DNA of 24,933 nt from an uncultured beta proteobacterium (GTDB taxonomy: Bacteria; Pseudomonadota; Gammaproteobacteria; Burkholderiales; SG8-39), in the NCBI GenBank assembly GCA_902826155.1, contig CADEDU010000048.1, forward strand, positions 1 through 24,933, in the 5' to 3' direction. The notes beneath the pieces were generated by a model that was given only the letters and a program-made list of their open reading frames with translations, ran no database searches and was not told the origin of the DNA. The position numbers were made by a program, and so were the translations under genes. Of the stretch, positions 7,373 through 15,145 are shown piece after piece. Position 1 is the first letter of the stretch, and every line of letters starts with the position of its first letter.

Positions 7373-8431
7373 ATGAGTACGGTCGGTAGGATGAGCACGA
7401 CCATGCGGCGAATGCCGCTCCATGCGCTTGCCGCGGCATTGGGCACAAGCGCTTTGCTGGGTTGCGCCGGCATGCAGGTGAAGGAAGTGGGCAGCATGCA
7501 CATTGGCGGTCGCGCGGTCACGCTCTCAGGGCTGCCGACCCGCGAGATCGTGTTCACCGCGGGCTCGCCGCCGTTCAAGGTCGATCCGAACGGCGATTTC
7601 GAGACCGAGCAGATGTACGCGCAATACGTGAAGCTCGTCAGTCCTGCCGGGCGCTATCCGGTGCTGATGATCCACGGCGGCGGACTCTCCGGCGTCACCT
7701 GGGAGACCAAGCCCGACGGCGATCCGGGCTGGCAGAACTTCTTCTTGAAGGCCGGCTTCGACGTGTACGTGGCCGACGCGGTCGAGCGGGGCCGTGCGTC
7801 GTGGTCGCGCTATCCAGAGGTCTACAAGAGCGAGCCGTTCTTTCGCACCAAGAAAGAAGGGTGGGAGCTGTTTCGCATCGGCGCCCTGTGTTCATACGAG
7901 ACCGCTCCGGGCAAACGCAAGAGTCGGGAGGGCATGCAGTTCCCGACCGCCGCGTTCGATCAGTTCATGAAGCAGGGTGTGCCGCGCTGGGCCACCAACG
8001 ATGGGCCGACGCAGGCCGCGTACAACGCGCTGATCCAGAAGGTGTGTCCCTGCATCATCGTCGTGCACAGCCAGGGCGGCAATTTCGCCTTCAACGCCGC
8101 ACTCAACGCGCCGGACAAGGTGAAGGCGATCGTCGCGGTCGAGCCCTCAGGTGCGCCCGATCCGACCAAGGCCAATCTCGCTGCGCTCAAAGGCACGCCG
8201 CACCTGTTCGTGTGGGGCGATTTCCTCGACAAGCATCCGCTGTGGCCGAAGCTGATCCCGAGCATCGATCGCTATCGCGACGGCCTGCGCGCAGCCGGTG
8301 TGCGCGCCGAGCAGATGGATCTGCCCAAGCTCGGCATGCGCGGCAATTCGCACATGCTGATGATGGACAAGAACTCCGACGCTATCGCGCAACGCGTGGT
8401 CGATTGGCTCGCCGCGCAGGGGATGCGCTGA
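7373..8431 (+). CDS. Alpha/beta-hydrolase lipoprotein, esterase-713-like
   Basis: 352-residue probable outer-envelope esterase. The N-terminus has a hydrophobic segment ending in a lipobox, ALLGC with Cys31, so a lipid anchor is likely. The oxyanion motif HGGG is at 101-104. The nucleophile is Ser233 in VVHSQGG, where the usual first Gly of GxSxG is Val. Glu257 (VEPSG) and His327 (RGNSHML) complete a Ser-Glu-His triad. The 24-residue Ser-to-Glu spacing equals that of Alcaligenes esterase 713 as I remember it, and the Ser-to-His spacing is similar. ATG at 7373 has GGGGAGAT a few bases upstream; the further open frame upstream has no ribosome site. Two internal Met codons (residues 7 and 11) are possible alternatives. 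It stands alone, diverging from the methyltransferase gene. Natural substrate unknown. Confidence 0.85.
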   Translation: MSTVGRMSTTMRRMPLHALAAALGTSALLGCAGMQVKEVGSMHIGGRAVTLSGLPTREIVFTAGSPPFKVDPNGDFETEQMYAQYVKLVSPAGRYPVLMIHGGGLSGVTWETKPDGDPGWQNFFLKAGFDVYVADAVERGRASWSRYPEVYKSEPFFRTKKEGWELFRIGALCSYETAPGKRKSREGMQFPTAAFDQFMKQGVPRWATNDGPTQAAYNALIQKVCPCIIVVHSQGGNFAFNAALNAPDKVKAIVAVEPSGAPDPTKANLAALKGTPHLFVWGDFLDKHPLWPKLIPSIDRYRDGLRAAGVRAEQMDLPKLGMRGNSHMLMMDKNSDAIAQRVVDWLAAQGMR

Positions 8432-8440
8432 GCGGGGCGA

Positions 8441-9061
8441 TCAGTAGATCGTTTGCCGGATGCGGTCGGGGTACGTGCGGTCGTACTCCGCCGTATCGAA
8501 GGGCTCCTTGCTGAGCGCGGCGAGGATCTGGCCGTTGCTCGGCAGCTCCGAGCGCTTGATCTGCGTGCCCGCGTCCCACAGCTTCGAGCGGATCAGCGCC
8601 TTGGCACACTGGTAGTAGACGCGATCGGCGGTGATCTCGAGCAGCGTCTGCGGCAACTTCTCGTTGACCGTGAAGGTCGCCGCCAACGCCGGATCGACGA
8701 CGATGCGCGCCCGGCCGTTGATACGCAGCGTCTCGCTCACCCCCGGAATCAGGAACAGCAGCGACACGCGCGGATCACGCACGATGTTGCGCAACGAGTC
8801 GATGCGGTTGTTGCCACGCCGATCGGGGATCAGCACGCGTTTGTTGTCGAGCACCCGCACGAAACCGGCCGGATCGCCGCGCGGTGAGCAGTCGAGCCCC
8901 TCGGGCCCGACGGTCCCGATCACCACGAACGGCGCCTTCTCGATGAAGGCGCGGTACTCGCTGGAGATGTAGTCGACCTCCTTGGTGATCGAGGCGCCCA
9001 GGGGCTGGCCGTACAGCGATTCCAGCTCGGCGATGGTGGTGATGGTGCGGGCTTGGCTCAT
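8441..9061 (-). CDS. PPOX-fold FMN-dependent flavoprotein (DR_2398-type)
   Basis: 206-residue split-barrel flavoprotein of the pyridoxamine-5'-phosphate-oxidase-like superfamily, in the group named after Deinococcus DR_2398 (probable FMN-dependent enzymes of unknown substrate). The recognisable core is FVVIGTVGPEGLDCSPRGD (about residues 47-65), then RVLIPDRRGNNRIDSLRN, DPRVSLLFLIPG and LRINGRARI, the pattern that forms the FMN site. The C-terminal part carries AKALIRSKLWD, also usual in this group. I chose ATG at 9061 (AGGA about nine bases upstream), because the open frame further upstream runs into low-quality sequence between divergent genes. It converges on the esterase with nine bases between stops and diverges from the amidohydrolase operon. 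Whether it belongs to the pathway is unknown. Confidence 0.85.
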   Translation of the reverse strand: MSQARTITTIAELESLYGQPLGASITKEVDYISSEYRAFIEKAPFVVIGTVGPEGLDCSPRGDPAGFVRVLDNKRVLIPDRRGNNRIDSLRNIVRDPRVSLLFLIPGVSETLRINGRARIVVDPALAATFTVNEKLPQTLLEITADRVYYQCAKALIRSKLWDAGTQIKRSELPSNGQILAALSKEPFDTAEYDRTYPDRIRQTIY

Positions 9062-9146
9062 CTGGTTCGTCCTGATTTGACCTGCTGATTTCATCTCAAT
9101 GCGCCCGGCAAGATACCGCGATTCGCCTGATGCAGAAAGAGACATG

Positions 9147-9160
9147 GGCGGACGTTCGCC
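9147..9160. promoter_or_regulatory. Near-palindrome upstream of the amidohydrolase operon, possible operator
   Basis: A 14-base dyad GGCG-g-ACGT-t-CGCC with a single mismatched pair lies about 60 bases before the ATG at 9222, in the 160-base divergent gap. Outer arms CATGG (9143-9147) and CCATG (9163-9167) roughly extend the symmetry. It could be a regulator site for the central operon, but GC-rich DNA makes short dyads by chance. Confidence 0.25.
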
Positions 9161-9221
9161 AGCCATGGCGCGGGTTCGTCTATGCTCGGTGGTTCACGGA
9201 CTGGGCGGGAGGACGGTGGGC

Positions 9222-10457
9222 ATGGATCTGATCGTTCGCAACGCGCGCGTATTCGGCGACGCAAGTGACACGCAAGTCGACATCGGCATCGATCGGGGCA
9301 AGTTCGTGGAGATCCGGCCGCGCCTGGAGGCGAGCGGTCGGCAGATCGATGCGGGCGGACGCCTGGTCACGCCCGGGTTCATCGAAACGCATATTCATCT
9401 GGATAAATCGCGCATTCTCGACCGGTGCAGTGCGCACAAAGGCGATCTGGACGAGGCGATCAGCGAAGTGGCCAGGGCGAAGCAGGCATTTTCTGCCGAG
9501 GACGTCCATGAGCGAGCCAAGCGCACGCTCGAGCGCGCGATCGTCAACGGCACGACGCACATGCGCACGCACCTCGAGGTCGATCCGGGCATCGGACTGC
9601 GCAGCCTCGAAGGCGTGCTGCCGCTGATCAAGGAGTACGCCTGGGCGATCGATCTGGAGATCTGCGTGTTTCCGCAGGAAGGGCTGCTCAACAATCCCGG
9701 TACCGACGCGTTGATGATCGAAGGGCTCAAGCGCGGATGCAGGGTGGTCGGCGGAGCGCCGTACACCGATTCCGATTCGCACGGGCAGATCGATCGGGTG
9801 TTCGCAATGGCACGCGAGTTCGACGTCGATATCGACATGCATCTCGACTTCGGGCCGGCCGCTGCCGGGATGGATCTGGACTATGTGTGCCAGCTCACCG
9901 AGCGCTTCGGCTATGGCGGGCGCGTGGCGATCGGCCATGTCACCAAGGCCACCGCGCTCAGCATCGAGGAATTCGATGCGGTGGGCAGGCGACTGGCGCG
10001 CGCTGGGGTCGCGCTCACCGTGCTGCCGTCGACCGACCTATATCTGATGGGACGCCATCACACCCACAACCACATTGTCACGCGCGGCGTAGTGCCCGCG
10101 CACAAGCTGCTGCCGCACGGGGTCAACTGCTCGCTGTCGTCGAACAACATCCTCAATCCGTTCACGCCGTTCGGCGATTGCTCGCTCATCCGCATGGCCA
10201 ACCTGTACGCGAACGTCGCGCAGGTGGGCAAGCGCACTGACGTGATCGAGTGCCTGCGCATGGTAACCGAGCGCTCGGCGCGGCTTTGCCGGATCGGCGA
10301 CTACGGCATCAAGGTCGGCAACTCGGCAGATTTCGTCGTGCTCGACTGTACCGATGCGGCCGCGGCGGTCTCGGAGTTGGCGCAGCCGCTCTATGGTTTC
10401 AAGCGCGGCCACCAGACGTTCACACGTCAGCCGGTGGTGATGCATCGGCCACATTGA
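9222..10457 (+). CDS. Amidohydrolase, cytosine-deaminase-related, with altered active-site acids
   Basis: 411-residue TIM-barrel metal hydrolase of the amidohydrolase superfamily, closest in layout to CodA-type deaminases (COG0402). The first metal motif is ETHIHLDKS (H57, H59), followed by MRTHLEV (116), DMHLDF with H207, and GHVTK with H239. In CodA the third block reads HCDE, whose Glu is the proton shuttle, and the last metal ligand is the Asp of HDD. Here the Glu position is Phe210 and the Asp position falls in SSNNILNPF (N308/N309), aligned by eye. So this is either a subfamily with different chemistry or a hydrolase of another ring. No signal peptide: cytoplasmic. Start ATG 9222 has GGGAGGA eight bases upstream. 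First gene of a six-gene operon; its stop overlaps the next start (TGATG). Confidence 0.85.
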   Translation: MDLIVRNARVFGDASDTQVDIGIDRGKFVEIRPRLEASGRQIDAGGRLVTPGFIETHIHLDKSRILDRCSAHKGDLDEAISEVARAKQAFSAEDVHERAKRTLERAIVNGTTHMRTHLEVDPGIGLRSLEGVLPLIKEYAWAIDLEICVFPQEGLLNNPGTDALMIEGLKRGCRVVGGAPYTDSDSHGQIDRVFAMAREFDVDIDMHLDFGPAAAGMDLDYVCQLTERFGYGGRVAIGHVTKATALSIEEFDAVGRRLARAGVALTVLPSTDLYLMGRHHTHNHIVTRGVVPAHKLLPHGVNCSLSSNNILNPFTPFGDCSLIRMANLYANVAQVGKRTDVIECLRMVTERSARLCRIGDYGIKVGNSADFVVLDCTDAAAAVSELAQPLYGFKRGHQTFTRQPVVMHRPH

Positions 10458-11647
10458 TGCGCCCGGTACAGATTCCGTTCGACCCGCTCGGTGCGTTCTG
10501 CAGGGAGAATCACACCGCGCTCGAGCCAACCGGATCCGGCCTGCTCGACGGCCTGAGCTTCGCAGCCAAGGACGTGATGGCGATCGCCGGCCATCGCACC
10601 GCGTTCGGTCAGCCCACGTGGTATCGCACCCACGCGGCGTCCGGCGAATCGGCGCGAGTCGTTCAGCAGTTGCTCGCCGCGGGCGCACGTATGGCCGGAG
10701 TCACGCTCACCGATGAGCTCTCGTACAGCCTGTCGGGCGAAAACGTTCACTACGGCACGCCGACCAACCCGAATGCACCCGGGCGCATCGCGGGAGGATC
10801 CTCGAGCGGCTCGGCGGCCGCTGCCGCCGGCGGCTATGTGGACTTCGCGCTCGGCACGGATTGCGCCGGTTCGGTGCGATTGCCGGCGAGCTACTGCGGC
10901 ATCTTCGGCATGCGCCCCAGTCATGGTCGCGTATCGGGGCAGGGCGTGATTCCGTTCGCGCCCACGTTCGATGCGATGGGCTGGCTGGCGCGCGATCCCG
11001 GGGTGATGTTGAAGGTCGGGCGAGTGCTACTGAACGATCATGATGCACCTGCCAAACCCGAGCGGCTGCTGATCGCCAAGGACGCGTTCGCGCTCGTCGA
11101 GCCGCGTATCAGCGATGCGTTGCAAAGCGCAGTGCGAGAGCTTGGGCGGTCGTTTGCACGCGTCGAGGAAATCTGCGTGTGCGACACCGACCTGCGTACC
11201 TGGATGGAATGCTTCCGCTTGATTCAGGCTGAGGAGATCTGGCGCAACCTCGGCCCGTGGGTGCGCGAGCACGATCCGCAATTCGGGCCCGGCATTCGCG
11301 AGCGCTTCGAAATCGCCTCGCAGGTCACCCAGGCGGAGGTCGAACGCGAGCGCGCGTTGCGGCGCCACATCGTTGCTCGGATCGATCAGGTGGTGCGAGC
11401 GGGCGACGTGCTGTGCCTGCCGAGTTCGCCGCGCATCGCGCCGCGCATGAATACACCGACTGACGACCTCGAGATCACCTACCGATATCAGGCGATGAGC
11501 CTGCTCTGTATCGCCGGGCACGGCGGCTTGCCGCAGATCAGCTTGCCCATGGCGAATCTGGATGGGTGTCCGCTCGGGTTGTCGATCGCGGGGCCGCGCG
11601 GTTCCGATGTGCAGCTGCTCGAAGTAGCGAAGGAAGTATGTGGATGA
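10457..11647 (+). CDS. Amidase-signature hydrolase 1 (short form)
   Basis: 396-residue amidase-signature enzyme, which hydrolyses a C-N amide bond with a Ser-cisSer-Lys triad. Lys38 (FAAKDV), cis-Ser115 (AGGSSSGSA) and nucleophile Ser139 (GTDCAGSVRLPAS) are all present, and the 24-residue spacing between the two serines is the family norm. It is shorter than the usual 450-490 residues; the N-terminal helices before the Lys are reduced to about 35 residues, while the C-terminus (GGLPQISLPM, GLSIAGPRGSD) looks intact. The start ATG at 10457 overlaps the amidohydrolase stop by one base (TGATG), implying coupled translation. It is followed by a second, only distantly similar amidase 25 bases downstream. 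Likely substrate is a linear half-amide or carbamoyl product of ring opening (inference from context). Confidence 0.9.
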   Translation: MRPVQIPFDPLGAFCRENHTALEPTGSGLLDGLSFAAKDVMAIAGHRTAFGQPTWYRTHAASGESARVVQQLLAAGARMAGVTLTDELSYSLSGENVHYGTPTNPNAPGRIAGGSSSGSAAAAAGGYVDFALGTDCAGSVRLPASYCGIFGMRPSHGRVSGQGVIPFAPTFDAMGWLARDPGVMLKVGRVLLNDHDAPAKPERLLIAKDAFALVEPRISDALQSAVRELGRSFARVEEICVCDTDLRTWMECFRLIQAEEIWRNLGPWVREHDPQFGPGIRERFEIASQVTQAEVERERALRRHIVARIDQVVRAGDVLCLPSSPRIAPRMNTPTDDLEITYRYQAMSLLCIAGHGGLPQISLPMANLDGCPLGLSIAGPRGSDVQLLEVAKEVCG

Positions 11648-11672
11648 ACGTGAGAGCCGAAAGAGCACATCG

Positions 11673-12992
11673 ATGACGACCTCGCATCGCTTCGTTTCCG
11701 ACCCTGGCGCGCTTGCCGAGATTGCCCCCGGTGTCGCTGCCGGGCGCATCGATCCGGTGCAGTTGCTCGACGCTTCGCTCGCTCGGATCGACGAGGTCGA
11801 GCCACACGTTCAAGGCTGGATCAGCATCGATCGCGACGGTGCGCGGGTGCAAGCGCGCGCCCGGCGCGACCAAGCCGTGCGCGGCCAGGTGCGCGGACCG
11901 CTGCACGGCGTACCGGTTGCGGTCAAGGACGTCATCGACGTCGCCGGCTGGCCCACGCGCGCCGGCAGCCGGTCACGCGCACACGTCGCGCCCGCCACGA
12001 TCGATGCGGAGATCGTTTCGAACTTGCGCGCGGCTGGCGCGGTGATTGTCGGCAAGGTGCATACCACCGAATTCGCGTACTTCGACGGTCCGCCCCCGAC
12101 GCGCAACCCGTACAACCTCGCGCACACACCAGGCGGATCGAGCACCGGCCCGGCGGCGGTCGTTGCCGCCGGCATGGTGCCGCTGAGCATCGGTACGCAG
12201 ACAGCGGGTTCGGTGAGTCGACCGGCTGCTTACTGCGGGGTTGCCGCGTACAAGCCGAGCACACTCTCGTGGTCGAGTTTCGGCATCGTGCCGTTCGCGC
12301 CGGGCTTCGACACGCCCGGGTTGTTCGGACATCGCGTGGCTGACGTGGTCATCGCCGCCGGCGCCTTGATGCCTGCGCACCTCGCGTTCGCACCGGTCCG
12401 CCGGAAACAACAGTTGAGCGTCACGGTCGTGACCGATCCGATCCTGCAAGCGGCGAGTGATGCCGTGCGCACGTCGATGAGCGAGGCGACGGCCAGACTC
12501 GAAGCGGCCGGTCATGCGATCGTCTCCATGGCCTCGCCGGTCGCGCTCGCGGCGATCGCGGGATGGCACAAGACCTGTATCGAGTACGAACTGGGACGCG
12601 TGCATCCGCAGCTGCTTGAGGTGCCAGCCGACCATGTCACCCCCGCGCTGCGCGAAGCGGTGGAGCGAGGACGCGGAATTGCCGAGCACGCCTATCTCGA
12701 CGCTCGCGCGGAACTGGTCGGCGCCCGGGCGGCCTGCTGGGCGGTATTTGGCCAGTTCGATGCACTGCTCTTTCCAGCTGCCCCCGACACCGCGCCTGCT
12801 GGCACGAAGACTGGCGACCCACGCTTCGTCGTGCCGTTTACCGCGCTTGGCGGGCCGATGTTGTCGGTGCCGTTGACGATCGCAGCAAACGGCTTGCCGC
12901 TGGGGGCGATGCTGATGGCCGCACCCGGCATGGACACGACGTTGCTCGCCATCGGCGCGCGCCTGGCCGGAGTCATGGAGTTGGGGCGCTAG
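11673..12992 (+). CDS. Amidase-signature hydrolase 2
   Basis: 439-residue amidase-signature enzyme with a full triad: Lys85 (VAVKDVID), cis-Ser156 (PGGSSTG) and nucleophile Ser180 (GTQTAGSVSRPAAYCG). The GTQT version of the nucleophile loop, with Gln in place of the more common Asp, sets it apart from the preceding amidase (GTDCAGSV) and suggests a different subfamily and substrate rather than recent duplication. The N-terminal helical region (ALAEIAPGVAAGRIDPVQLLDASLARID) is typical. The start is uncertain: ATG 11673 has only GAAAGAG upstream, while GTG 11640 has AAGGAAG just three bases before it and would overlap the previous gene by eight bases. I prefer 11673. Third gene of the operon, 69 bases before hyuA. 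Cytoplasmic, no signal peptide. Confidence 0.88.
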   Translation: MTTSHRFVSDPGALAEIAPGVAAGRIDPVQLLDASLARIDEVEPHVQGWISIDRDGARVQARARRDQAVRGQVRGPLHGVPVAVKDVIDVAGWPTRAGSRSRAHVAPATIDAEIVSNLRAAGAVIVGKVHTTEFAYFDGPPPTRNPYNLAHTPGGSSTGPAAVVAAGMVPLSIGTQTAGSVSRPAAYCGVAAYKPSTLSWSSFGIVPFAPGFDTPGLFGHRVADVVIAAGALMPAHLAFAPVRRKQQLSVTVVTDPILQAASDAVRTSMSEATARLEAAGHAIVSMASPVALAAIAGWHKTCIEYELGRVHPQLLEVPADHVTPALREAVERGRGIAEHAYLDARAELVGARAACWAVFGQFDALLFPAAPDTAPAGTKTGDPRFVVPFTALGGPMLSVPLTIAANGLPLGAMLMAAPGMDTTLLAIGARLAGVMELGR

Positions 12993-13045
12993 AATCGCCC
13001 GCTCGCACGCGCGTTTCGTCTCAGGCAGTTAGACATGCAGTCATC

Positions 13046-13051
13046 AGGGAG
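13046..13051 (+). promoter_or_regulatory. Ribosome binding site favouring the 13062 start of hyuA
   Basis: AGGGAG lies ten bases before ATG 13062. The other in-frame ATG at 13035 has no such site, and the HyuA family normally begins a few residues before the DTGGTFTD motif, which also favours 13062. Confidence 0.6.
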
Positions 13052-13061
13052 TCAGCAACCA

Positions 13062-15134
13062 ATGCGTTATCGGATCTCCGTCGATACCGGCGGAACGTTC
13101 ACCGATGTGGTGCTCGCCGACAGCAAGGGCATCCGGTCGATCGGCAAGGCGCTCACCACGCCGCAGCGAATCTTCGAAGGCATGCGCGCGGCGATCGAAG
13201 TCGCCGCCGAGGAGTCGGGGCTTACCGGCGCCGACGTGCTGGCCAACTGCGACATGTTGATCTACGGCACCACGCGCGCCACCAACGCAGTCGTCACCAA
13301 CAACACCGCCAAGACCGCGTTCCTCGCCACGCGCGGGTTTCGCGACATCCTGGTGCTCAAGGAAGGCGGCAAGTTCGATCCGCACGATTACAGCTACGAC
13401 TATCCGCCGCCTTACATTCCGCGCCGCTACACCTTCGAGATCGACGAGCGCATCGACGCGCAAGGCAATGCCATCCGGCCGCTCGACGAGGCCCAGGCGC
13501 GCGAGGTGGTGCGCACGCTGAAGGCGCGCGGCTTCGAGGCGGTAGCGGTGTGTTTGATGTGGTCGATCGCCAACGGCGAGCACGAGCGCATCCTCGGCCG
13601 CATCCTCGACGAAGAACTGCCCGGTGTGCCGTACACGCTCTCGCATCAGCTCATCCCGATCGTACGCGAGTACCGGCGTGCTTCCACCACTTCGATCGAT
13701 GCGTCGCTCAAGCCGCTCATGCAAAAGCACCTGCGCGAGATGGAGGACGACCTGCGTTCGGCCGGGTTCACGGGCGAACTTTTGATCAGCACTTCGGGCG
13801 GGGGCTGCCAGCATGTGTCGGAAGTGGCGACGCGTCCGGTGCAGATGCTGAAGTCCGGTCCGGCGATGGCTCCGGTGGCCGGACAGGCGTACACCACCAT
13901 CGAATCATTGGGCGGCGATGCGATCGTGTGCGACACCGGCGGTACGACGTTCGATGTGGGCCTGGTGCGCGACGGCAGCCTCGTCTACTCGCGCGACAGC
14001 TGGCTCGGCCGGCGCTGGATCGGGCACATGGTGGCGATGTCCACCGTCGATGTGCGAAGCATCGGCGCAGGCGGTGGCTCGATCGCGTGGATCGACTCGG
14101 GCGGGCTGCTGCGCGTGGGTCCGCAAAGCGCGGGCGCGATGCCGGGCCCGGCGTGCTACGGCCGCGGCGGTGACCTGCCGACCGTCACCGATGCGTGCGT
14201 GGTGCTCGGTTATTTCGATCCGGGCTATTTCAACGGCGGTCGCATGACCCTCGATGCGGCGGCGGCAAAGCGCGTGATCACCAGACTCGCCGGCGAGCTG
14301 AGCCGCAGCGTCGAAGACACCGCATTCGCGATCATCACCATCGCCAACGAGTTGATGATCAAGGCGATCCACGAGATCACCGTCAGCGAAGGCCTGAATC
14401 CGCGCGAGAGCGTGCTCGTCGCCGGCGGCGGGGCGGCTGGTTTGAACATCATGCCGATAGCGCGCGAGCTGGGATGCAAGACCACCATCCTGCCCAAGAC
14501 TGCGAGCGCGATGTCCGCTTGCGGCATGCAGTACTCCGATATCGTCTTCGAAGAGACGCGCAGCCGGGTCACGCTGTCGGGCAGCTTCGACACGGCCGGT
14601 GTCAACAAGGCGCTCGCCGAGATCGATGCCGCGCTCGACCGGTTTCGCGCGAATCTGCACGGCGCCGAACGCGCGAAGGTGCGCAAGGAGTTCTTCGTCG
14701 AGGCTCGCTACAAGTCGCAGGTATGGGAGCTCGATACGCCGCTTCCGATGCGCAAGTTCAACAACGCCAAGGATGTCGCGCGGCTGGTCGAGGCGTTCCA
14801 CACCGTGCACGATCGCGTGTACGCGGTGCGCGACGAGGGCAGCGAAGTCGAATGCGTCAACTGGCGCGGGCGGATCGCGATCCAGCTCGCCAGACCGGCG
14901 CGTGCAGCGACCAGGCAGGCCAGCCGGCACAAGGCCAAGGCGCACGCGATGCGTGAGGCGTACTTTGGGCCGGACGGCAAGCGCAAGACGCCGGTGTATC
15001 GGGGCCTGGAGCTGACGGCGGGTGCCCAGATCAGCGGCCCGGCCATCATCGAAGAGCCCACCACCACGATCGTGGTGTATCCCAATATGCGCGCGGCAGT
15101 AAGCCCCTCGGGGCACTACCTGCTCTACTCCTAG
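13062..15134 (+). CDS. hyuA: Hydantoinase/oxoprolinase subunit A (HyuA, ATP-binding)
   Basis: 690-residue A subunit of an ATP-dependent ring-opening enzyme of the N-methylhydantoinase, 5-oxoprolinase, caprolactamase and acetone-carboxylase superfamily. ATP is thought to phosphorylate the substrate carbonyl or enol before hydrolysis. The ASKHA-type phosphate motif DTGGTFTD is at 8-15, a second phosphate/adenosine block DTGGTTFDVG is near 291-300, and family blocks YGTTRATNAV, RRASTTSIDASL, SIGAGGGSIAW and PGPACYGRGGDLPTVTDA are present. Length is standard. The C-terminal domain (after about residue 500) ends with GPAIIEEPTTTIVV, also standard. hyuB follows after 11 bases, so the heterodimer is co-expressed. 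Together with the carbamoylsarcosine-amidase-like gene downstream it resembles the N-methylhydantoin branch of creatinine degradation, but HyuA sequence alone does not fix the substrate. Confidence 0.93.
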   Translation: MRYRISVDTGGTFTDVVLADSKGIRSIGKALTTPQRIFEGMRAAIEVAAEESGLTGADVLANCDMLIYGTTRATNAVVTNNTAKTAFLATRGFRDILVLKEGGKFDPHDYSYDYPPPYIPRRYTFEIDERIDAQGNAIRPLDEAQAREVVRTLKARGFEAVAVCLMWSIANGEHERILGRILDEELPGVPYTLSHQLIPIVREYRRASTTSIDASLKPLMQKHLREMEDDLRSAGFTGELLISTSGGGCQHVSEVATRPVQMLKSGPAMAPVAGQAYTTIESLGGDAIVCDTGGTTFDVGLVRDGSLVYSRDSWLGRRWIGHMVAMSTVDVRSIGAGGGSIAWIDSGGLLRVGPQSAGAMPGPACYGRGGDLPTVTDACVVLGYFDPGYFNGGRMTLDAAAAKRVITRLAGELSRSVEDTAFAIITIANELMIKAIHEITVSEGLNPRESVLVAGGGAAGLNIMPIARELGCKTTILPKTASAMSACGMQYSDIVFEETRSRVTLSGSFDTAGVNKALAEIDAALDRFRANLHGAERAKVRKEFFVEARYKSQVWELDTPLPMRKFNNAKDVARLVEAFHTVHDRVYAVRDEGSEVECVNWRGRIAIQLARPARAATRQASRHKAKAHAMREAYFGPDGKRKTPVYRGLELTAGAQISGPAIIEEPTTTIVVYPNMRAAVSPSGHYLLYS

Positions 15135-15145
15135 AGGAAGCGGCG

